Position numbers and translations under genes: made by a program. A DNA stretch of 64,000 bases from Anaerolinea thermophila UNI-1 (GTDB taxonomy: Bacteria > Chloroflexota > Anaerolineae > Anaerolineales > Anaerolineaceae): assembly GCF_000199675.1 (NCBI RefSeq), contig NC_014960.1, positions 2,604,001 to 2,668,000 on the forward strand, read 5' to 3'. The notes beneath the pieces were generated by a model, which was not told the origin of the DNA, searched no databases, and worked only from the letters and a program-made list of their open reading frames with translations. Positions within the stretch are counted from its first letter, which is position 1. Each line of letters opens with the position of its first letter. Below are positions 17,117 through 26,700 of this stretch, piece after piece.

Positions 17117-18541
17117 GTGAAAACCTGGACCCGTTGGATACTTTTCATCAGCCTTCTGGCAATTTTATTGTCCTCTGTATCACCTGCACAGGCAGAAGAC
17201 GAGGTAAAGCTCAACGCGCCCTCAAGCGAGGTCACTGCCTACGACCTGATTCTCGCTATGAACACCCTGCGGGTGTCAAACGGCTTATCCCCTTTGATAG
17301 AAGACCCCATCATCAACGCTGTGGCGCAGTCCACGGCTGAAATTATGGCGGCAAATCAAATGTCGTGGCATATTGGCAACGTCTCCGGGCGCCTGCAGTC
17401 GGCAGGGTACGGCGGTGGAGCTAAGGTGTTTGCGACTGAGAATTTTGCCGTTGGCAGTACCTTCACCATTGACGAAATCATGCTGGCATGGGCAGACCCT
17501 GACCACATGATTCCAGCCGTCAACCCGGCTTACTGTCATGTTGGCGCGGGAGTTGCCAGAGCGGCAAATGGCATGACCTACTATGTCCTTCAAGCGGCAT
17601 ACGTAGCGGGGAAATCCTGTGGAGAGTACCGCCCACCCGCCAACTACACCCCCAAGCCCGGCGAAACGCCGGTCAATCCTGGCGTGCCGCAAATCATCGT
17701 ACCGGTTAAAGTCGCAACGCCAGACGCGGACGGTAAAATCTTCCATGTTGTCCAAAGCGGGCAATCGCTGTGGGCAATTGCCGTAGCGTACAAAGTCACC
17801 ATCAAGGATCTGGAAATCTGGAACAACCTCTCCCGCAATGTCCCCCTGCAAGTAGGGCAAAAATTGTTCATCCCCAGCAGCAATACCGCTGGATACGCCA
17901 CCCCCACCCCGGCATGGATGATTCAGAAAGCCACCCCGGATGCTGACGGAAGAATCGTCCATGAAGTTAAGGCGTACCAGACACTTATCCGCATTGCCGA
18001 GGCATACGGAACCACTGTGGACGCCCTGCTGGCGTACAACGGCATCCAGGCAGACTGGCCCCTGCAAATTGGACAGAAACTCATTATCTATCCGGGGAAC
18101 ATCACTCCCAGCCCAACCCCGCGTCCGCTGACGCCTATCGAAAAACTTACCCCCGCCGCCGATGGCAAATACTATCACACCGTTCAGAGTGGGGAAACGC
18201 TGGCGTGGATTGCCAAACTGTACGAGGTGAGCCTGAACGACCTGATGGCATGGAACGGGTTGAACGCCATGTCCATCATCCATCCCGGAGACCGCATCCT
18301 GTTGCAGGTCACTCCACCCGTGACACCGACCTTCACCCCCAGCCCTACCCTGCCGCCCACCGCTACACCCGTTCCACCGACGGCTACGCCCAGTCCCACG
18401 CCCACGGTGGTAGAGGTAACCCCGACCCCGGAAGGGACAGAATCAGGTATGTCCTCAGCGCCGTGGTTATGGGTGTTTCTGGCACTGGCTGTAGCGGGCG
18501 GTGTGCTGGTGTGGGTCTTTTCAAAAAAGAAAACAGAGTAA
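17117..18541 (+). CDS. CAP-domain protein with three LysM repeats and C-terminal membrane anchor
   Basis: A 474-residue exported protein. Signal peptide about 1-26 (ending SPAQA). CAP/SCP-like domain about 40-170 (ILAMNTLRVSNGL, ATENFA). Three LysM carbohydrate-binding modules lie at about 208-255, 278-325 and 355-396, each with the pattern V-x-G/Y-Q/E-(S/T)-L-x-x-I-A. A Pro/Thr-rich stretch and one membrane helix (WVFLALAVAGGVLVWVF) followed by KKK close it. LysM suggests binding to peptidoglycan or another N-acetyl-glycan. The GTG start is chosen because it directly follows a perfect -10. The SUFU gene follows after 4 nt. Confidence 0.83.
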   Translation: MKTWTRWILFISLLAILLSSVSPAQAEDEVKLNAPSSEVTAYDLILAMNTLRVSNGLSPLIEDPIINAVAQSTAEIMAANQMSWHIGNVSGRLQSAGYGGGAKVFATENFAVGSTFTIDEIMLAWADPDHMIPAVNPAYCHVGAGVARAANGMTYYVLQAAYVAGKSCGEYRPPANYTPKPGETPVNPGVPQIIVPVKVATPDADGKIFHVVQSGQSLWAIAVAYKVTIKDLEIWNNLSRNVPLQVGQKLFIPSSNTAGYATPTPAWMIQKATPDADGRIVHEVKAYQTLIRIAEAYGTTVDALLAYNGIQADWPLQIGQKLIIYPGNITPSPTPRPLTPIEKLTPAADGKYYHTVQSGETLAWIAKLYEVSLNDLMAWNGLNAMSIIHPGDRILLQVTPPVTPTFTPSPTLPPTATPVPPTATPSPTPTVVEVTPTPEGTESGMSSAPWLWVFLALAVAGGVLVWVFSKKKTE

Positions 18542-18545
18542 AACG

Positions 18546-19289
18546 ATGGACGACAATTCTGCACCTGCCAGGAAAATAGAAAGCACGCCTTCCGGTACGC
18601 CCATTTACCGCTATGAACCACGCTCAAAACCGGCTGAGAGGGTAGTGGATTACCCCGATATGGAAAAGATCCAGCAGCACGTTGAGCGTTTCATCGGCAA
18701 AGTTGACATGGTTTACCACGAGATCATCTCCGATCTTGTGCATCTGGACATTTTCCTGGTAAATCCCACCCCTGAACGAAACTTCTTTACTCTGGTAACC
18801 AGCGGGATGAGCCAGCGCCCGATGAAAGCCCCGCCAGGTGCAGAGAAATTCCAGTATGCCGAATTAATGATTTGCTTGCCTTCCTACTGGCTTCTTACCG
18901 ATGAAGCACTGCAGGATGAAACCTTCTACTGGCCCATCCGGCAGTTGAAAACCCTTGCCACATTTCCCCATGAGTACAATACCTGGCTCTGGTTTGGTCA
19001 TACCATCGCCAATGGGGAACCTGCACGTCCATTTGCGCGCAACACAAAATTTTCAGGCATCATTCTAGGCCTGCCAGTTTTATCACCCCAGGATTTCTGG
19101 ACGCTGGAAATCGCTGAGAATAAAACGGTATTCTTCCTCAGTGTCATTCCACTATACAAAGATGAAATGGAGATGAAACTCAAAAAGGGCTCTGAGGATT
19201 TGTTCGAACGCTTTGACCAACAGGGGGTGAACGAATTGCTCAACCTTAAGCGTCCCAGTGTGTATAAAAAGCGATGGTGGATTTTCTAA
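18546..19289 (+). CDS. SUFU-domain protein
   Basis: A 247-residue soluble protein resembling bacterial suppressor-of-fused-domain proteins (PF05076). Motifs include HLDIFLVNPTPERNFFTLVTSGMS, PYAELMICLPSYW (the second written with Q before Y) and FSGIILGLPVLSPQDF. The bacterial role is not well known; members are often immunity- or stress-related. It starts 4 nt after the CAP-LysM stop and is likely co-transcribed. It is the last chromosomal gene before the integration site. Confidence 0.78.
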   Translation: MDDNSAPARKIESTPSGTPIYRYEPRSKPAERVVDYPDMEKIQQHVERFIGKVDMVYHEIISDLVHLDIFLVNPTPERNFFTLVTSGMSQRPMKAPPGAEKFQYAELMICLPSYWLLTDEALQDETFYWPIRQLKTLATFPHEYNTWLWFGHTIANGEPARPFARNTKFSGIILGLPVLSPQDFWTLEIAENKTVFFLSVIPLYKDEMEMKLKKGSEDLFERFDQQGVNELLNLKRPSVYKKRWWIF

Positions 19290-19382
19290 GTACGCGTTCG
19301 AGGACTGGATAGCATCCCCTCGATGGGGACCCTGAACCAAGTTTACCAATCGCTTCCTCTTTCGGGATTTTAAAATAAAAAG

Positions 19383-19424
19383 TGAGCGTGCAGGGATTCG
19401 AACCCTGAACCAATGGCTTAAAAG
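19383..19424 (-). mobile_element. Left attachment site: 3' half of tRNA-Lys (displaced copy)
   Basis: Read on the minus strand this is a tRNA from the anticodon loop (CTTTTAA, anticodon TTT) through a perfect T-arm (CAGGG/CCCTG around TTCGAAT) to the acceptor strand CACGCTC and discriminator A. The 5' half is missing; upstream is unrelated element DNA. A tyrosine integrase begins 45 nt away. By tRNA polarity the element extends to higher coordinates and the intact tRNA-Lys should lie at its far end on the minus strand. Confidence 0.8.
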
Positions 19425-19425
19425 A

Positions 19426-19454
19426 CTGCCTCTTCCTTTTACTGGAAGAGGCAG
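19426..19454 (-). terminator. Terminator of the integrase gene
   Basis: A perfect 11-bp inverted repeat CTGCCTCTTCC / GGAAGAGGCAG with a 7-nt loop, followed on the minus strand by TCTTTT, which is part of the tRNA-Lys anticodon-loop sequence. So the terminator abuts the attachment core. Confidence 0.7.
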
Positions 19455-19468
19455 ATTGCTGAAATCAG

Positions 19469-20335
19469 TTAGTTCATGATCTTATCGTAGATTTCCTGAA
19501 GTTCATCGTGAGAAAAACGTCCGTAGAAGTCAATCGTAACCTGAACATTAGAATGTCCCATGAGATGACTCACTATACCGATACTGACACCCTCTGCAAG
19601 TAATTTGCGGGCATAGGCATGGCGAAAGGAATGTGGGTTCCATTTTCCGGTTATTTCTGATTTGCGAGCCAATCGTTTGAACAACTGGTAAATTCCGTTT
19701 GGCTTCAACAAGAAGACACGTTGATCTTCCGTTTCCCCTCTCTTTTCTAACCAGTTCTCCAGGGCAATCGCAGTGCGAGAAGAAAAGAAAACCACACGCT
19801 CTTTTTGCCCTCCCCTCCCTTTTTCTAACACGATAGCACGCCGCTTATTTATATCCAAGCGATCTACGGTGAGACCGGCTACACCGCCTAATCTTACACC
19901 CGTGTCTGCTACAAATAAAACCAGCGCCAAGTCTCTTTCTGGCGTTCCTGTTTTTGATGCCGCATCTAACATTTTTGATAAATCCTCTGCTTGAATTCCT
20001 GCCGGGGATTTCTGGGGAAGAGGCGGACGCCTCAATTTTTTTGCTGGATTCATAGCAATGTATCCCTCATCAACTGCCCAGCGAAACAGCCTTTTCCATC
20101 CTCTAATAAAATTAAAAAGGGTATAAGGCTCACGATCATCTGTTCTCATCAAATGAAACAGATTGATAAGGTCGCTTGTAGTTATAGAATTTGTTTCTCT
20201 GTCTCCAAGATGAGCCACAAGGGGACGCAGATAGAAGACATACCATCTCAGCGTAGAATCTGAAATAAAACCCTTTTGTGACTCCAAAAATACGTCAACC
20301 AATTCTTTGACAGTGGGGGTTTTGTTTGTAATCAT
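19469..20335 (-). CDS. int: Tyrosine-type integrase
   Basis: A 288-residue recombinase. SAM-like N-terminal core-binding domain about 1-100. The catalytic domain has Arg in ADTGVRLGGVAGL, Lys in LEKGRGGQKERVV, HSFRHAYARKLL (His-x-x-Arg) and LMGHSNVQVTIDFYGRF (His and nucleophile Tyr). All active-site residues are present. The ATG at 20335 has GAGGAGG upstream. It lies beside the tRNA-Lys half, so it most likely inserted this element. Confidence 0.93.
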   Translation of the reverse strand: MITNKTPTVKELVDVFLESQKGFISDSTLRWYVFYLRPLVAHLGDRETNSITTSDLINLFHLMRTDDREPYTLFNFIRGWKRLFRWAVDEGYIAMNPAKKLRRPPLPQKSPAGIQAEDLSKMLDAASKTGTPERDLALVLFVADTGVRLGGVAGLTVDRLDINKRRAIVLEKGRGGQKERVVFFSSRTAIALENWLEKRGETEDQRVFLLKPNGIYQLFKRLARKSEITGKWNPHSFRHAYARKLLAEGVSIGIVSHLMGHSNVQVTIDFYGRFSHDELQEIYDKIMN

Positions 20336-20408
20336 ATTTACCTCCTCGACGATGTAAGTTTTGGTATCGAGGAGCGATTCTCCCACCTCAAAACGGCTCT
20401 GAAAGTTA

Positions 20409-20524
20409 AAAAATTTGCTATACTAATACCCAAAGACAAATCAGCCCCGCCGGTCTCCGCGGCGAGGCTGAGAAGGCAACGCGGTGAAGGCGCGTTGCGG
20501 CAAAACCTAGCATAGCAAATTTTT
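20409..20524. repeat. 116-bp structured element with 17-bp terminal inverted repeats
   Basis: The left end (20409-20425) and right end (20508-20524) are inverted copies matching at 16 of 17 bases (AAAAATTTGCTATACTA against TAGCATAGCAAATTTTT). Inside are two GC-rich hairpins (20442-20470 and 20476-20498). A third hairpin GCCCGCGCA...TGCGCGGGC follows near 20528. It sits in the ~280-nt gap between int and mod. TATACT in the left arm could be a -10 for mod. Either a MITE-like insertion or a regulatory leader. Confidence 0.5.
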
Positions 20525-20613
20525 GCCGCCCGCGCAAGTGAACCGCAACTGCGCGGGCGATCATACTTAACAGGTAAGGACTTAATCAAATTTTTTTGAT
20601 TTTGGAGTAACCG

Positions 20614-23607
20614 ATGAGCGAGCCGTTGCAAAAATTTCAAAGCCTGCTCCGTGAATTGTTTGAGTTCGACAGCGCCGACCTGGATTTCGGCATCTACCGC
20701 ATTATGAACCGCAAGCGGCAGGTCATTGAGCGCTTTATCACCGAAGACCTGCCAAAAGCCGTTGCCGAAGAATTGCGCAGCGGCGCGCTGGCCGAACAAG
20801 AGCAGGCGCGCAAGGCTCTGGAGGAGGCCCGCCGAAAAGTGCTGGACGCCTTGGGTGAAGATGCGCTGGACGCAAACGGTAACCTAGCCGAAAAGTATCG
20901 TGAGACCAAAACCGGCAAGGAGTACCTGGAAGCCCAAACAAAAGCTGCGGATACTCATCCCATCGAGGCGCTGGAAGCCGCCATTTACAATCACCTCTAC
21001 ACCTTCTTTAGTCGCTACTGGCAGGACGGCGACTTTATCTCCAAACGCCGCTACTCCAAGAAAGAACGCTACGCCATCCCCTACAACGGCGAGGAGGTGT
21101 ATCTCTACTGGGCCAATCACGACCAGTACTACGTCAAAACCGGCGAGTACTTCACCGATTACACCTACAAAGCCCCCAACGGCGTGACCATACACTTCAA
21201 ACTCCGGCAGGCCGATGTGGAGCAGAACAACGTCAAGGGTGATAAACGCTTCTTCCTGCCCGCGCTTTCGGACATTACTTGGGAAGAACCAACCCGAACG
21301 CTGATCATTCCTTTTGAGTTTCGCCCGCTCACCGAACAGGAGAACATTGCCTACGGGCAAAAGAACCAGCAGGAGGCCATCATTGCCAAAGCCGTTGCTG
21401 AAATTCCCAAGCGCGTCAAAAACACCGAAGCCCTGACTGCGCTCAGCGCGGAATGTCGAAAGAACGAGGACGACACCCCCGTGTCTCTTTTGGAGCGCCA
21501 CCTGCGTCGGTACACCCGCCGCAACACTGGCGACTTTTTCATCCACAAAGATCTCAGGGGGTTTCTCTCCCGCGAATTGGACTTTTACCTGAAAAACGAA
21601 GTGCTCAACCTGGAGGAGATAGAGGCGGCCGGGGAAGATCTGGCCGAAGGTTGGTTTCAGCTACTGCGCCTGATCAAGCGCGTGGGAAACGCCATCATTG
21701 ACTTTCTGGCGCAGATCGAGGACTTCCAGAAGATGCTCTGGGAGAAGAAGAAGTTCGTCACCGAGACCTTCTACGTCATCACCGTCGGCAACATCCCACA
21801 AGCCTTTTACCCGGAGATTGCCGCCAATGACGCGCAGTGGAAGGAGTGGCGGGCATTGGGGTTTTTGGAAAAGAAACCGGATGATCCAATTACCTTTCTG
21901 CAAGCCCACCCCACCCTGCCGCTGGATACGCGCCACTTCTCGCCGGACTTCACCGACCGCCTGCTGGCTTCCTTCGACAACCTAGACGAGATGACCGATG
22001 GCCTGCTGGTGCACTCCGAAAACTGGCAGGCGCTCAACCTGCTCCTGGAAAAGTACCGCGAGCGGGTGAAGTGTGTCTATATTGATCCGCCCTTCAACAC
22101 CGGAAAGGACGACTTCTTGTACAAGGATGGATACCAGTATGCTTCATGGCAAAGCATGATGTCGGACAGACTGGGCTTATTGATAAACCTGTTTTCAGAG
22201 AGTGGTGTTTTCTTTTCTTCGATCAGTGATCATGAAATTTCTTCACTCAAATACTTGCTTGACCGAGTGTTTGGCCGGGTAAATTTTGTTGGCAACATTG
22301 AATGGAACTCTACTAAGACTGTAACAAACACAGCGTTGATTTCTGTGGGACACACCCATAACTTGGTATACGCTCGCCAAATTTCATATTTTACTCGTAA
22401 TCGCCACCACTTTCGTCTACCAGATCCACTCGAGGGCTTCGAAAACCCCGATAACGATCCCAGAGGACCATGGAAAGCTGACCCTTTCCAAGTGGGAGGG
22501 ATACGTCCCAACCAACAATACGAAATTGTTAATCCGAACACTGGTCGGGTTTATCGTCCCAACCCAGGATGTAGCTGGAAAAACGATTACGATACGTTCC
22601 AAAAGCTACTTAGAGAAGGCCGCATCGTGTTTGGTAAGACAGGTGAAGGCGGTCCACAACGTAAGCGATTCTTGATTGAGGCCGAGGAACGCGGTCGCGT
22701 ATCAACCACTTGGTGGAATGATGTAGAAACGACCGCAGACGGTACAAGGTTATTACAAGACCAATTTAACTCCATAGTTTTCACTAACCCGAAGCCAGTT
22801 TCTCTAATCTCTAGAATCGTGCAACTTGGGACTCATGACATCAATCAAACTGTTCTCGACTTCTTCGCCGGCTCCGGCACCACCGGTCACGCCGTGATTA
22901 ACTTGAACCGCGAGGACGGCAGGCGGCGTAAGTTCATCCTGGTAGAGATGGCGCACTACTTCGACACCGTGCTCCTGCCGCGCATCAAGAAGGTCACCTT
23001 CTCGCCGGAGTGGAAGGACGGCAAACCCAAGCGCACGGCCACGGCGGAAGAGGCCGAACGCTCCCCGCGCATCGTCAAGGTCATCCGCCTGGAGTCGTAC
23101 GAGGACGCCCTCAACAACATCGCCTTCGACGAGGAGAGCGGCGCAAAGGCGCTGGAACTCTTCAAAGACGACTACCTGCTCCGCTACATGCTCCGGTGGG
23201 AAACCCGCAGGAGCGAAACCCTGCTGGATGTGGAGAAACTGCAAACGCCCTTCTCCTACAAACTCCACCTGTACCGCGACGGCGAAACCCGCGAGCATCC
23301 GGTGGACTTGCCCGAGACCTTCAATTACCTGCTGGGCTTGGATGTAGAAACGCGCCGGGTTTATGAAGACAACGGACGGCGGTATCTGGTCTATCGCGGA
23401 CGTCTGCGCAGCGGCCGCACGACCGTTGTCATCTGGCGGGAGACCCAAGGGTGGATGGAAGAGGACTATAAGCGGGACGCAGATTTTATCGTTCGGCAAA
23501 AACTAAACGCAGACGCGGATGATGTTTTTGTCAACGGGGATTCCTTCGTTCCCGAAGCGCAGTCTTTGGATCCGGTGTTCAAAGAACGCATGTTTGCGGA
23601 GATATAG
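20614..23607 (+). CDS. Type III-like DNA adenine methyltransferase (Mod)
   Basis: A 997-residue protein. The methyltransferase motifs are in the order typical of beta-class amino-MTases: catalytic motif IV (YIDPPFNTGKDDF) at about residue 490 and SAM-binding motif I (LDFFAGSGTTGHAVINLN) at about 750. The ~450-residue N-terminal part is long and predicted helical. Such Mod subunits methylate one strand of an asymmetric site and give the sequence specificity for the restriction complex. The ATG at 20614 follows GGAG. It precedes a 28-codon frame and the Res gene. Confidence 0.85.
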   Translation: MSEPLQKFQSLLRELFEFDSADLDFGIYRIMNRKRQVIERFITEDLPKAVAEELRSGALAEQEQARKALEEARRKVLDALGEDALDANGNLAEKYRETKTGKEYLEAQTKAADTHPIEALEAAIYNHLYTFFSRYWQDGDFISKRRYSKKERYAIPYNGEEVYLYWANHDQYYVKTGEYFTDYTYKAPNGVTIHFKLRQADVEQNNVKGDKRFFLPALSDITWEEPTRTLIIPFEFRPLTEQENIAYGQKNQQEAIIAKAVAEIPKRVKNTEALTALSAECRKNEDDTPVSLLERHLRRYTRRNTGDFFIHKDLRGFLSRELDFYLKNEVLNLEEIEAAGEDLAEGWFQLLRLIKRVGNAIIDFLAQIEDFQKMLWEKKKFVTETFYVITVGNIPQAFYPEIAANDAQWKEWRALGFLEKKPDDPITFLQAHPTLPLDTRHFSPDFTDRLLASFDNLDEMTDGLLVHSENWQALNLLLEKYRERVKCVYIDPPFNTGKDDFLYKDGYQYASWQSMMSDRLGLLINLFSESGVFFSSISDHEISSLKYLLDRVFGRVNFVGNIEWNSTKTVTNTALISVGHTHNLVYARQISYFTRNRHHFRLPDPLEGFENPDNDPRGPWKADPFQVGGIRPNQQYEIVNPNTGRVYRPNPGCSWKNDYDTFQKLLREGRIVFGKTGEGGPQRKRFLIEAEERGRVSTTWWNDVETTADGTRLLQDQFNSIVFTNPKPVSLISRIVQLGTHDINQTVLDFFAGSGTTGHAVINLNREDGRRRKFILVEMAHYFDTVLLPRIKKVTFSPEWKDGKPKRTATAEEAERSPRIVKVIRLESYEDALNNIAFDEESGAKALELFKDDYLLRYMLRWETRRSETLLDVEKLQTPFSYKLHLYRDGETREHPVDLPETFNYLLGLDVETRRVYEDNGRRYLVYRGRLRSGRTTVVIWRETQGWMEEDYKRDADFIVRQKLNADADDVFVNGDSFVPEAQSLDPVFKERMFAEI

Positions 23608-23614
23608 GTGTACC

Positions 23615-23701
23615 ATGACAGACGTTCTTTTCAAAAAAGAAAGACAAAAGAGAATGGCGCAGATTATCCGAGAAGGCTTTGAGAGCATCAAAGGAGAATG
23701 A
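23615..23701 (+). CDS. 28-residue peptide gene between mod and res
   Basis: A short frame starting ATGACAGACG and encoding a basic, helical peptide (LFKKERQKRMAQIIREGFES). Its TGA overlaps an ATG of the res frame (ATGA). Start is 7 nt after the mod stop. I do not recognise it; it may be a real microprotein or just a coupling device. Confidence 0.4.
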   Translation: MTDVLFKKERQKRMAQIIREGFESIKGE

Positions 23702-23703
23702 AC

Positions 23704-26700
23704 ATGCTGCATCGCAGTCGGACACTGCAACCCCAATCCCACACCGGCAACGACACCCGGGAATATACCAAACTGGAAAACCGGTTGATTCTTCTTGCCT
23801 ATCTCAACCGCCTATTCGGATACGAGACCAACAAAGAACTGCTGTCCGACACACGCGATGTTGCGGAGGGTTTTGATGCTGAGGGGCGGAGTTATCTTTA
23901 TTACCACCTCATCGCTCGCGGAAGCAAGGTCAAAATACCCGAGGATGCTCTGAAACGCTACGATGACAACATTCGCAATTACCTTGTAGCTGTCAATCGC
24001 GGTCGAGCCGAGCGGATCACCCTGCGGTACTTCCAATATCTGGCCGCGCTTTACACCGAAATCGTCCTGGACAATTTGTTCAATTACCGCAGCGAATTTC
24101 TAAAACGACTCAATACTTTCGTCCACGAGCAAAACTCCAAGAAAATTCCCGAAGAACAACCCTTTGAAGAATTTTCCGAAGACAACCTGACCAAGCTGGC
24201 TTTTTGGATGGCTACCGGCAGTGGGAAAACCCTGCTTTTGCACCTGAACTACTACCAGTTCTTGCACTACAACAAGGAAAATCTGGACAACATTCTACTC
24301 ATCACACCTAATGAAGGGTTGAGTGAACAGCATTTGGCCGAACTGGCGGTTTCCGGTATCCCGGCCCGGCGCTTCGACCTAAACACGGGTGGACTGTGGA
24401 GTGACAGCCGGGACGTGGTGCAGGTCATCGAGATCACCAAACTGGTGGAGGAAAAGCGCGGCGGCGGCGTGAGTGTCCCGGTTGAGGCTTTTGAGGGGCG
24501 CAATCTCATTTTTGTGGATGAGGGACACAAGGGTTCGGGCGGCGAGGCCTGGCGCAAGTACCGCGACGCGCTGAGCAAGACCGGCTTCACCTTCGAGTAC
24601 AGCGCCACCTTTGGGCAGGCGCTCTCGGCGGCGCGCAATGACCCACTCACCGCCGAATACGGTAAGGCCATCGTCTTCGACTACTCCTACCGCTATTTTT
24701 ACGGCGACGGCTACGGAAAGGACTTCCGCATTCTCAATCTGCGGGATGAAACCGACGATGAAAAAACCGATTTGCTTCTTCTGGGAAATTTGCTTTCTTT
24801 TTACGAACAAAATTGCCTATACCGAGAACAACGCGAAGCATTGCGTTCCTACAATCTGGAAAAACCCCTCTGGGTGTTTGTGGGCAGCACCGTCAACGCG
24901 GTGTACAGCCAAAACAATCAAAAGCGCAGCGATGTGCTGACGGTGGCGCGTTTTCTTCACCGCGTTTTGGAAAACAAGCAGAATTGGGCGGTTGAAGCCG
25001 TCAAAAAATTGCTGGACGGTAAAAGCGGATTGGTCACAACGGATGGCAGTGACGTCTTTGCAGGTCGATTTCCGTATCTCAATGAAAAAGGCATCAAGCC
25101 CCAAGCATTGTACCAAGACATCCTCAACAGCGTGTTTCATGCGCCCGCAAGCGGAGCCCTGCATGTTTTCGGCATCAAGAACAATGCCGGGGAGTTGGGA
25201 CTCAAAGCGGCCGGTGCAGATAAGTATTTCGGTTTGATTTACATTGGAGACGCAGCGGAGTTCAAGAAGCTTCTTGAAGAGGACTCATCGGGAATTACCT
25301 TGGGGGAAGATGCCATCTCTGCTTCGTTGTTTGAGAAAATCAACCGTCTCGACTCCGAAATCAATATCCTCATTGGCGCAAAAAAATTCATGGAGGGTTG
25401 GAATTCCTGGCGGGTTTCCAACATGGGATTGCTTAATATTGGCCGGAAGGAAGGCTCGCAAATCATCCAGCTATTTGGCCGCGGCGTGCGTTTGCGCGGA
25501 AAGGATTTTCTGCTCAAGCGAAGCTCAGCGCTTGGTGGCGATCACCCAAAACACATCAAATTACTGGAAACTTTGAACATCTTTGCCGTGCGTGCCAACT
25601 ACATGGCGCAATTTCGTGATTATTTGGAACGAGAAGGCGTTGAAACGGATGAAGTCATTGACCTTCCGCTTTTTGTGTGGGCAAATGAGCAATTTCTCGA
25701 ACGGGGATTGGTTGTGCCGCGCCTGGCCGAAGGGCGGGAATTTATCAACGAAGCACAATTTCGGCTCGATTTTGACTCCGATGTGAAAGTTCACGTTGAT
25801 TTATCGACAAAGGTTCAGGCCCTGGAAAGCAGCGCACCGGGACTTTGGGAATCTCAACTTCGTTCGGGAATTGAAGGTAAGATACCCGCCGATAACTTAG
25901 CCCTGGTGGATTGGGAACAAATCTACCTTGATGTGCTTGCCTACAAAGAAAATAGGGGGCTTACCAATCTGGTGATCCCCAAAACAAATCTGCGCCGAAT
26001 TATTGAAAACCCGGACTTCAATTACACCCTCGTCGCCGATGAATCGGTATTCAACCCTCGTACTTTCACCGATCGTAATGCGCTTCAACAAGCGGTTGCC
26101 GATATTTTGCGGAAATATGTTGACCGTTTCTACCGCCACAAACGGGAAGAATGGGAAAGAATGCACTTGGTTTACAAAACTCTGGATGAAAATGATCCGA
26201 ACTTGGCTTTTAACCGCCATGTCAACGAAAATGGCAAACCGGCTTATATTGTCAAAGTTTCAAGATCAAAGCAAGAGATCATCGAAGCCATCCGAAAACT
26301 TAGCGATGATCTGCAAAATCTGATCAAGGGGGAAAACGGAAACCTGCCGCGGCTGAACTTCGACCGTCACATCTACTTACCGCTCTTACTGAAAAAGAAT
26401 GATCTTGTGATCACTCAACCGCCTGCGCTGGAAGAGAGTGAAAGCCGCTTTGTCAAGGATTTGAGGGATTATTGGCAATCGGAGAGCAAAAATTCACCAC
26501 CAGAGAAAGAAGTGTTCCTTTTACGCAATCTAAGCCGCGGCAAAGGCATCGGATTTTTTGGGGAAAACAATTTTTACCCCGATTTTATCCTATGGGTGCT
26601 GGACAATAAAGGACAGCGGATCATTTTTGTTGAGCCTCATGGCATGATTTACGCCAAGCCGTATAATCTTGACGATAAAGCGCGTCTGCACGAACGTTTG

